From assembly GCA_029863735.1 (NCBI GenBank), contig JAOTUT010000026.1:1-11799 (forward strand): a stretch of 11,799 nucleotides of DNA, read 5' to 3'. This DNA comes from Ignavibacteria bacterium (GTDB lineage Bacteria; Bacteroidota; Ignavibacteria; Ignavibacteriales; Ignavibacteriaceae). Below the pieces are notes generated by a model, which searched no databases, was not told the DNA's origin, and worked only from the letters and a program-made list of their open reading frames with translations. Made by a program: the position numbers and the translations under genes. This document shows positions 5,851-11,799 of the stretch, piece by piece (within the stretch, counting starts at the first letter, position 1; each line of letters begins with the position of its first letter).

Positions 5851-7332
5851 TCAACTGTAAAGTAACATTTCAATTTTATCTTTAAGATTTTCAGTAATTG
5901 ATGGCTTTTGCTTTAATATTTTTACGTTTATTTCCTGATATGACTTTATCAAATCTTCTGATTCTGAATTGATAAAAACTATAAACGGAATCTTTATCTG
6001 CTTAAGCTTTTCGCGTGCAGAACTTATTAAATGTAATCCATCCATCAAAGGCAAGTTATGCTCAATAATAATTAGAGAAGGAGATTTCGCTGAAATAATT
6101 TCCATTGCTTCAAATGCATTTTCTGTTTTAAGCACTTTCAGGTTTGGAAAATTTTTATTCAGTTCTTTTTCTAATTCGTCTAATTTTTCTTTATCCTGCA
6201 ATACCAAAAGGATATAACTTGTTGCTGCGGGAAGAGTAAAATGAAATTCACTGTCTTTACCTTCTGTTGAATAAAACCAAAGGTTACCGCCGTGCTTTTC
6301 AACTATCTGTTTTGAAAGTGTCAGACCCAGCCCGCTACCCTTTTCACCTTTTGTTCCCTCAGTGGAAAAGAGTTTTGCGATATTAAAGATCTTTACATGG
6401 TTGGCTTCTGATATTCCCACGCCTTTATCTTTTACAACAAATTCGATGAAATCATCATTATAAATATTTCCATTCACTTCAACAGATCCATTCTCAAAAG
6501 AATACTTAATAGCGTTGCTAATGAGATTCATAAAAAGTTTTGTTGCAAGCCGTTCGTCTGCATCAATATGGAATGAATCAGAAATTTTAACGCTTATATT
6601 AATATTTTTCCTCATCGCAAAACCGGTAAGATAGGAAACACAATTATATGCAATAGTTTGAGCATGCAACCTCTGAATTTCAAACTTTACTCTTCCGGTT
6701 TGAATTTGTGACCAATCAAAAAGATGATTAACAAGTTGTAATTGATTATTAGATGAGTCATAAATAAACTTGACGTACTCAGCCTTATCTTTTTCGGGCA
6801 ACGAAGTTTCATTCAGAATGATTTCTGAAAATCCAAGGATGCTGGTAAAGGGAGCGCGAAGATCGTGAGAAAGAGTTGATATAAAGTTGTCTTTTGAGTA
6901 ATTAAGCGACTCGAGTTCTTCGGTCTTAGTTTTTAAACTTTCAAGTTCTTCCTTATAATTAGTTACATTCATTATCAAACCAAATCTTTTCAAAATTTTT
7001 CCATCACTGTCTCTAATTGCCTGAATTTTTTCGGAAAGATGAACAATACTATCATCTTTTCTGGTTATTCTATATTCAAACTCCAGTAAATTTTGATCAA
7101 GACTTTTTTCAAATTCACCCAGCAATTTTCTATAAGAAAGCAAATCCTCAGTGTAAATCAATGTTTGCCAGCCATCTTTAAGATTGTTTATTTCCGAAGT
7201 GGTGTAACCAGTAACATCAATTACATTTTCAATGTCTAAAAAAGAAGGTGGGCCACTGTCTTCTGTCCATAAAATCATACCTGGAAATTGATTCAGTATT
7301 TCATTGAGTTCAGTATTAGCAGATTCTTTCAT
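5851..7332 (-). CDS. PAS-domain sensor histidine kinase with degenerate C-terminal receiver domain
   Basis: This is a 493-residue soluble kinase with no signal peptide or membrane segment, so it senses a cytoplasmic cue. A PAS domain spans about 10-125 and a short coiled coil about 125-147. A HisKA dimerisation domain follows, with phospho-accepting His156 in ISTLSHDLRAPF. The HATPase domain (about 255-368) has N-box Asn273 in LISNAIKY, DKGVGI at 302-307, and GSGLGL at 332-337; all look active. From about 373 to the end is a receiver-like domain. Its expected phospho-acceptor Asp is Glu424 (IIIEHNLPLMDG), the first acidic pair is reduced to Gln-Asp380, and the usual Thr/Ser is Ile454, while Lys476-Pro477 is kept. 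It therefore cannot accept phosphate normally. No cognate response regulator lies in the window. It is divergent from the TonB receptor and 66-90 bp upstream of the exonuclease gene. Confidence 0.93.
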   Translation of the reverse strand: MKESANTELNEILNQFPGMILWTEDSGPPSFLDIENVIDVTGYTTSEINNLKDGWQTLIYTEDLLSYRKLLGEFEKSLDQNLLEFEYRITRKDDSIVHLSEKIQAIRDSDGKILKRFGLIMNVTNYKEELESLKTKTEELESLNYSKDNFISTLSHDLRAPFTSILGFSEIILNETSLPEKDKAEYVKFIYDSSNNQLQLVNHLFDWSQIQTGRVKFEIQRLHAQTIAYNCVSYLTGFAMRKNINISVKISDSFHIDADERLATKLFMNLISNAIKYSFENGSVEVNGNIYNDDFIEFVVKDKGVGISEANHVKIFNIAKLFSTEGTKGEKGSGLGLTLSKQIVEKHGGNLWFYSTEGKDSEFHFTLPAATSYILLVLQDKEKLDELEKELNKNFPNLKVLKTENAFEAMEIISAKSPSLIIIEHNLPLMDGLHLISSAREKLKQIKIPFIVFINSESEDLIKSYQEINVKILKQKPSITENLKDKIEMLLYS

Positions 7333-7392
7333 TTATCTGATTAAATTCTTTCCTTTATTTAAAAATTGTTAACATTTTCAAAATTGAATGGT

Positions 7393-7411
7393 CAATTATA
7401 AAGAATAATTG
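7393..7411. repeat. Perfect 7-bp inverted repeat in the kinase/TonB-receptor divergent region
   Basis: CAATTAT (7393-7399) and ATAATTG (7405-7411) pair perfectly around a five-base spacer, near the middle of the 169-bp region between the divergent kinase and receptor genes. The position would suit an operator acting on either gene. The arms are AT-rich, so chance occurrence is quite possible. Confidence 0.25.
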
Positions 7412-7421
7412 CAACTTATAA

Positions 7422-7452
7422 CAGAACTCAAATTTTATTTCAGAACTTTAAT
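7422..7452 (+). repeat. Direct repeat upstream of the TonB receptor gene
   Basis: CAGAACTCAAAT (7422-7433) and CAGAACTTTAAT (7441-7452) match at 10 of 12 positions with a 19-base offset, close to two helical turns. A TATAAT hexamer follows at 7458-7463, without a good -35 partner. Two same-face binding sites for an activator or repressor are possible but unproven. Confidence 0.3.
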
Positions 7453-7501
7453 AAGTTTATAATTGTTCTATTGAAAATTATCTAAAGAATAGGAAACAAT
7501 C

Positions 7502-9781
7502 ATGAAATTATTATACCTGGCAACTATAATTATTATTTCCGCGATTTCAGCATTTAGCCAAGAAGCAACAATTTCAATATATGGAAAAGTAATAGACGTA
7601 TTAACGAAAGAAACATTAATTGGTGCTAATGTTATTATTCTTGGGACTGACTTTGGAGCTGCCACAAATAATCAGGGTGAGTTTTCAATCATCAATGTTC
7701 CCCCAAATACTTACCAGATTCGTGCTTCAGTAATTGGTTATAACAGCTTAACCAAAACCGATATCAGTATTATGCCAGGAAGACCAGCACAAGTTGACTT
7801 CGAATTAACTGTTACAGCAATTGAGCTTGAAGGTGTCGTCGTTCAAAGCGATTTCTTTACCAGAAATCCAATTGAGGTGAATAGTACTAAAGGATTTAAT
7901 AATGAGGAAATTAGAAGAAGTGCCGGCGGATTTGAAGATGTTGTGAGAGCAGTTTCTGTTTTACCCGGCGTCGCACAAGCTGATCCCGGGAGAAATGACT
8001 TAATCGTAAGAGGTGGCGGTCCCTCAGAAAATCTTTATCTAATTGATGGGATTCCTGTTCAGAATATTAATCACTTTGGAACTCAAGGCGCAACTGGTGG
8101 TCCACTTAGTTATGTCAATCTTGATTTCGTTAGCGGAACAACTTTCTCAACTGGCGGCTTTTCAGTTCTGAATGGAGATAAGCTTTCTTCTGTATTAACG
8201 ATTGACTTTCGTGAAGGTAGAAAAGATAAAATTGGTGGTAAAGGAACAATTTCCGCAACACAATTTGGGCTTGATATTGAAGGACCGGTAACGAGCAACT
8301 CAACCTTTATAGTTTCTGCAAGAAGGAGCTATCTTGATTTCATCTTCAAAGCAGCAGACTTTTCATTCGTCCCGGAATATTATGATGGATTTGCAAAGTA
8401 TGATTGGAAACTTGATAACAGAAATTCTATTTCGTTTCTTCTTATTGCTGCTTTTGATAATGTAAAATATTTTAATGATACAGAAGATCAGCGCTATGAT
8501 AATTCCAGAATCCTCGGAAGTGATCAAACACAATATGCAACGGGAATATCATTTCGTCATCTGTTTAACAATGGTTTCTTAAATCTAACTTTGAACCGAA
8601 ACTATGTTGATTACAATACTCAGCAAAATGACTCCTTATTGAACCCGATTTTTATCAACAACTCTCTGGAGAAAGAAAACACACTTAAAGCCGATCTTAC
8701 TTATAAAATATCTGATATAACTGAGCTGAACGTTGGGGCTTCCGGACAGCTAATTAATTTTGATGCCGATATTTTTGTACCTGAATTCATCAGCACTCTT
8801 GGTGACAGCATCCCAACCACTTCAATTAATGCAAATAATAATTACAACAAGCTCGCTGCTTACACAAATTTCAATTTTCTTATTTTAGATAGATTGAATC
8901 TGAATCTCGGAATAAGAGCAGATTATTTCAGTCCACTTAAAACAAAAACATTTTTTAGTCCACGTTTTTCCGCTTCGTTCCGTTTAACAGATATAACTTC
9001 GTTAACATTCAGCACTGGCGTTTATCATCAGGCACCTTCCTATATCTGGCTGGTTGGAGATGAAATAAATCTTGAACTTAAAAACATAAGAGTTAATCAA
9101 TATGTGCTCGGACTTGATCAGTATTTATCGGCAGATGCATTGTTAAGAGTTGAAGGTTTCTTAAAAGATTATTCTGATTACCCCACAAGCTTGCGCAGAA
9201 CATATCTTATTATGGCAAATACAGGTGCAGGTTTTGCCGGTTCAGATGAAAATTTTGCTTCATTCGGACTGGATCCGTTAAACTCAGATGGAACAGGTTT
9301 AGCAAGAGGATTTGAAGTTTCTCTACAGAAGAAACTTTCAGAAACACCTTATTACGGAATTCTGAGTTTAACGTATAGCGAAGCAAACTTCACTGCATTA
9401 GATAAAGTTGAAAGAATCGGCAGCTACGACCAAACATGGATTTTCAACATTAGCGGCGGCTACAAAATAGATGAAGAATGGGAAGTAGCTACAAAATTCA
9501 GGTATTCAACCGGAAAGCCATACACTCCTTATAGTACAGATGGAACACAGAGTGTTGAACAAATTAATTCTATCAGATTTCCTGTAAATCATAGCCTGGA
9601 TGTACGAGTTGATAAAAGATGGTTCTTTAGTGGATGGACTTTAATTACTTATGTCGATATTCAGAATATCTACAACCGTAAAAATATAACCGGCATCAGG
9701 TGGGATCCTCGAACACAAGCACCAGAGTTTAATGAGACGATTGGTATTCTTCCTTCAATAGGAATTAGTGCAATGTTTTAA
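7502..9781 (+). CDS. TonB-dependent outer-membrane receptor with carboxypeptidase-regulatory-like N-domain
   Basis: This is an outer-membrane active-transport receptor, driven by the TonB-ExbBD system, for a substrate that cannot be named from sequence. The 759-residue product has a signal peptide at 1-19 (ending AFSQ) and a CarboxypepD_reg-like beta-sandwich at about 23-105 (IYGKVIDVLTKETLIGANV). The plug domain is at about 125-240 with the hallmark VVRAVSVLPGV, then DLIVRGGGPSENLYLIDGIPV at 166-186. A beta-barrel fills the rest and ends in a terminal Phe (ISAMF), as expected for outer-membrane assembly. Such N-domains are typical of Bacteroidota-group receptors. No SusD-like lipoprotein gene is adjacent, so it is not a classic SusCD glycan pair. 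An AGGAA ribosome site lies six bases before the ATG. Its last four bases overlap the end of the convergent reductase gene. Confidence 0.92.
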   Translation: MKLLYLATIIIISAISAFSQEATISIYGKVIDVLTKETLIGANVIILGTDFGAATNNQGEFSIINVPPNTYQIRASVIGYNSLTKTDISIMPGRPAQVDFELTVTAIELEGVVVQSDFFTRNPIEVNSTKGFNNEEIRRSAGGFEDVVRAVSVLPGVAQADPGRNDLIVRGGGPSENLYLIDGIPVQNINHFGTQGATGGPLSYVNLDFVSGTTFSTGGFSVLNGDKLSSVLTIDFREGRKDKIGGKGTISATQFGLDIEGPVTSNSTFIVSARRSYLDFIFKAADFSFVPEYYDGFAKYDWKLDNRNSISFLLIAAFDNVKYFNDTEDQRYDNSRILGSDQTQYATGISFRHLFNNGFLNLTLNRNYVDYNTQQNDSLLNPIFINNSLEKENTLKADLTYKISDITELNVGASGQLINFDADIFVPEFISTLGDSIPTTSINANNNYNKLAAYTNFNFLILDRLNLNLGIRADYFSPLKTKTFFSPRFSASFRLTDITSLTFSTGVYHQAPSYIWLVGDEINLELKNIRVNQYVLGLDQYLSADALLRVEGFLKDYSDYPTSLRRTYLIMANTGAGFAGSDENFASFGLDPLNSDGTGLARGFEVSLQKKLSETPYYGILSLTYSEANFTALDKVERIGSYDQTWIFNISGGYKIDEEWEVATKFRYSTGKPYTPYSTDGTQSVEQINSIRFPVNHSLDVRVDKRWFFSGWTLITYVDIQNIYNRKNITGIRWDPRTQAPEFNETIGILPSIGISAMF

Positions 9782-10944
9782 ATAACGAAAACCTTAGCTA
9801 CATCAATCAACAGCGAAGGTTGGTTTATAAGTGCGGTTGTAAATAATCTGCCGAGTGTTCGTTTATCATAAGGGACTTTGTTGATAGCGTGGGCAATGTT
9901 ATTAAACTTCTCATCTGAGAAATTGTAGATTCCTTCTTTGATTCTATTAAAAGTTTCGTGTCGTTTGCCAAGACGGTCAGCCCAGGCTTTATCATAAGTT
10001 AAGATATGTTCTAATTTATTAGTTTTGATTGCTTCGGCTGCGATTGTTCCGGCAATTTTTCCGCCAATCATTCCCGATGCAATTCCACCGCCGCTTAAAG
10101 GATTAACCTGTCTGGCGGCATCCCCAACAAGCATAATCCCGGGAGCAGAAATTTTTTTTAGAGTGATTGCACAGGGAACACCTCCTGCAATTTTTGTAAG
10201 TACAGGTGCATTTGGATAATGCTTTTTCATAAAGTCATCTAAAAAAGATTGCGCCGATTTTTTCTTACCGATAATTCCGCTTACACCAAGACCAATATTC
10301 GCTTTGTTATGTCCTTTTGGAAAAACCCAAAAGTACCCGTTCGGTGAAACATCCTTCCCAAAATAAAAATAAAGTGTATTCTGATCGACAGGAATATTTG
10401 CTGCAGTAATCTGAACTGCACTTTCCATATCACGAAAATCTATGTGAGTTTCCAGTCCAGCCCAGCGACCAACACGAGATTCAACTCCGTCAGCAGCGAT
10501 AACAACTTTTGCTTTTACTTCTTTTTGTTCACCATTGTATTCATATTTGACTCCACATACTTTTTTATTCTCAAAAAGCAAATCATTAACATAAGCACGA
10601 GTGAGAATTTCGACTCCAGCATCTGCAGCAGTTCGAGCAAGTTCATAGTCAAAAATTCTGCGTTCAAGAACATACCCGGCCTTATCAAAATCAAGTATAA
10701 CCTCCGTCCCATCGGGGGCGTTGAATGAAAACTTACTGATCTTTGCAGCAATCCACTTTTCATCCGAAGGAATAAATTCTTCTACACCGACTTTACTGAT
10801 AGCTTCACCACATCGGACAGGGTAACCAACATCTCTATCTTTCTCCAGCACCAAAACTGAAACTCCCTGCTCTGCAGCAAAGCGTGCAGCCATACTTCCA
10901 GCTGGTCCGGCTCCAACTACAATTATGTCGTATTCGTTTTTCAC
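9778..10944 (-). CDS. Geranylgeranyl reductase family FAD-dependent oxidoreductase
   Basis: This flavoprotein is expected to saturate double bonds of a polyprenyl chain. The 388-residue product has the FAD-binding GAGPAG at 11-16 with Glu34 closing the Rossmann unit and the family block PVRCGEAIS at 42-50, including Cys45. A second FAD motif, VVIAADGVESRVGR, lies at 147-160. The substrate-channel motif YFWVFPKG is at 204-211, and GDAARQVNPLSGGG at 274-287. The PVRCGE and YxWxFPxG features resemble archaeal lipid geranylgeranyl reductases more than simple monooxygenases. The start is a GTG overlapping the TGA of the ferredoxin gene (GTGA), so the two are translationally coupled and the ferredoxin is the likely electron donor. 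The substrate could be menaquinone side chains, polyprenyl-phosphate or another isoprenoid. A chlorophyll role is unlikely without neighbouring pigment genes. Confidence 0.9.
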   Translation of the reverse strand: MKNEYDIIVVGAGPAGSMAARFAAEQGVSVLVLEKDRDVGYPVRCGEAISKVGVEEFIPSDEKWIAAKISKFSFNAPDGTEVILDFDKAGYVLERRIFDYELARTAADAGVEILTRAYVNDLLFENKKVCGVKYEYNGEQKEVKAKVVIAADGVESRVGRWAGLETHIDFRDMESAVQITAANIPVDQNTLYFYFGKDVSPNGYFWVFPKGHNKANIGLGVSGIIGKKKSAQSFLDDFMKKHYPNAPVLTKIAGGVPCAITLKKISAPGIMLVGDAARQVNPLSGGGIASGMIGGKIAGTIAAEAIKTNKLEHILTYDKAWADRLGKRHETFNRIKEGIYNFSDEKFNNIAHAINKVPYDKRTLGRLFTTALINQPSLLIDVAKVFVI

Positions 10945-11132
10945 TTTGCTAAGACGCCGTCTTTGTTAAACTTAATAACCTCAATCGGGCAGGACCAAAC
11001 ACACTTAGCACAGTTAGTGCAGCGTGGATCGATAATTAAAATCTCTGCTTCTTTCAGTTCAATTGCATCTTCAGGACAAACTCCAACACAACAACCGCAA
11101 AAGTCGCACTTATCCGGAAGGATTTCAATCAT
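10941..11132 (-). CDS. 2[4Fe-4S] ferredoxin coupled to the prenyl reductase
   Basis: This is a 63-residue low-potential electron carrier. Two cluster motifs are complete: Cys9, Cys12, Cys15 and Cys19-Pro in CDFCGCCVGVCP, and Cys38, Cys41, Cys44 and Cys48-Pro in CTNCAKCVWSCP. An additional Cys14 sits inside the first motif. I chose the ATG at 11132 because the product then starts MIEI just before the first cluster, as in compact ferredoxins, and AGGT lies a few bases upstream. An in-frame ATG at 11189 would add 19 residues of no recognised kind. The stop overlaps the reductase GTG start, the clearest sign of a functional pair: ferredoxin first, reductase second. In Methanosarcina a ferredoxin encoded beside the geranylgeranyl reductase supports that enzyme, which makes the donor role here likely. 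Confidence 0.88.
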   Translation of the reverse strand: MIEILPDKCDFCGCCVGVCPEDAIELKEAEILIIDPRCTNCAKCVWSCPIEVIKFNKDGVLAK

Positions 11133-11277
11133 CAATTTACCTGTTTTTGCTTGTCGAAAGTTCAAATCAACTATTAAATAATTTATCATTATGAAGAATT
11201 TTTTCTGGTCTGAAGTTAATCAAAGGCTGGGTTTTATTAAAACTTAGTTAATAATAAACAAATAACTTTATAAAAAT

Positions 11278-11305
11278 TTGATTAGGAATTTCATTAAATT
11301 ATAAC
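11278..11305 (+). promoter_or_regulatory. Candidate promoter of the cotransporter gene
   Basis: TTGATT (11278-11283) and TATAAC (11300-11305) are separated by 16 bases in the intergenic stretch before the cotransporter ATG at 11325. They resemble -35 and -10 boxes of a primary sigma factor. The resulting leader would be short, and the surrounding DNA is so AT-rich that this is only a candidate. Confidence 0.25.
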
Positions 11306-11324
11306 CAATATAAAACATAAGTAT

Positions 11325-11799
11325 ATGGCAAAATCAAAAAAGTTTGGAACATTTGGTGGTGTATTTACTCCATCCATCCTGACCATCCTCGGTGTTATAA
11401 TGTATTTAAGACTTCCCTGGATTGCAGGTCAGGCGGGTCTATACATGACTATTGGGATAATTCTGCTGGCTCACTTAATTTCTATTACTACTGGTTTGAG
11501 CGTTTCATCAATTGCGACCGATAAAAAAGTAAAAGCTGGTGGAACTTATTATATGATTTCCCGGAGCTTAGGTCTTCCAATCGGCGGCACACTTGGTTTA
11601 GCTTTATTCGTTGGTTTATCATTTAGTGTAAGTCTATATCTTATAGGTTTCGCCGAAAGCTTTTTAAGCTACTGGGAATTTCCTTTAGATAAAAATACAA
11701 TCCGACTAACGGGGACAATTATACTTATTGCCGTAACAATAATTACTTTCATCAGTACTTCACTGGCAATAAAAACACAATATATAATTATGAGTGCAA
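11325..11799 (+). CDS. SLC12-like cation-chloride cotransporter / APC-family transporter (3' end cut by window)
   Basis: The reading frame is open from ATG 11325 to the window edge: 158 codons plus one base. The product starts MAKSKKFGTFGGVFTPS and enters a membrane segment, ILTILGVIMYLRLPWIAGQAG, whose LxxxGVIMYLRLPWIxGQAG pattern matches transmembrane helix 1 of the Na-K-Cl/K-Cl cotransporter family. Further family marks follow: TTGLSVSSIATD, then GGTYYMISRSLGLPIGGTLG at about residues 77-96, and YLIGFAESF. Membrane segments lie at about 17-37, 41-62, 90-113 and 130-150. The likely role is cation-coupled chloride or related solute transport across the inner membrane. Substrate and the usual C-terminal domain cannot be judged from this fragment. 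No Shine-Dalgarno is evident. It diverges from the ferredoxin-reductase operon. Confidence 0.85.
   Translation, partial: MAKSKKFGTFGGVFTPSILTILGVIMYLRLPWIAGQAGLYMTIGIILLAHLISITTGLSVSSIATDKKVKAGGTYYMISRSLGLPIGGTLGLALFVGLSFSVSLYLIGFAESFLSYWEFPLDKNTIRLTGTIILIAVTIITFISTSLAIKTQYIIMSA

Noticed and set aside
10515..10763. 82-codon minus-strand open frame within the reductase gene
   Set aside because: It is a frame-shifted shadow of the reductase, which reads through intact with all motifs; there is no sign of a real frameshift.
10963..11181. 72-codon plus-strand open frame opposite the ferredoxin
   Set aside because: It is antisense to the two complete cysteine cluster motifs; its composition reflects the complement of the ferredoxin gene.

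Overview
The window is AT-rich, densely coding DNA. It holds eleven complete genes, a twelfth gene complete from its start but with its upstream region cut off, and one gene cut by the right edge. The makeup points to the Bacteroidota/Ignavibacteriota (FCB) group: a TonB-dependent receptor with an N-terminal carboxypeptidase-regulatory-like domain, many starts without a clear Shine-Dalgarno, a soluble PAS histidine kinase, and a YhaM-like HD exonuclease. Ignavibacteriota is my best guess from overall gene style, but no marker gene here proves it. I saw no rRNA, tRNA, CRISPR array, insertion sequence or phage gene, and no intergenic gap reaches 300 bp.

Left part (1-3250): a small lipoprotein (+) faces a corrinoid adenosyltransferase (-), which lies behind a Tat-type exported metallo-beta-lactamase-fold hydrolase (-). 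A two-gene + strand unit, a GlsB/YeaQ-type membrane protein and a MarR regulator, diverges from the hydrolase across 139 bp, so MarR control of both sides is plausible.

Middle part (3250-7332): four minus-strand genes read in the order PAS histidine kinase with a degenerate receiver tail, YhaM-like OB-HD 3'-5' exoribonuclease, exported TPR protein, and sirtuin. The last three are tightly packed (a 13-bp gap, then a 4-bp GTGA overlap) and are probably one operon; the kinase is 66-90 bp upstream and may belong to it. The sirtuin has the Ala/Tyr/Arg acyl-pocket residues of class III (SIRT5/CobB-like) desuccinylases.

Right part (7333-11799): a TonB-dependent receptor without a SusD partner (+) diverges from the kinase and ends in a 4-bp tail-to-tail overlap with a geranylgeranyl-reductase-family flavoprotein (-). 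That flavoprotein is translationally coupled to an upstream 2[4Fe-4S] ferredoxin, the same pairing as the methanogen prenyl-chain reductase and its dedicated ferredoxin. It is the most notable functional module here and suggests ferredoxin-driven saturation of an isoprenoid chain, perhaps on menaquinone. Divergent from it, the window ends in the first 158 codons of an SLC12-like cation-chloride cotransporter.

Most of the window looks like ordinary chromosomal housekeeping and accessory content. I found no convincing wholly new system. The best leads are the reductase/ferredoxin pair, the kinase with a Glu at the receiver phospho-acceptor position, and the exonuclease-TPR-sirtuin operon.
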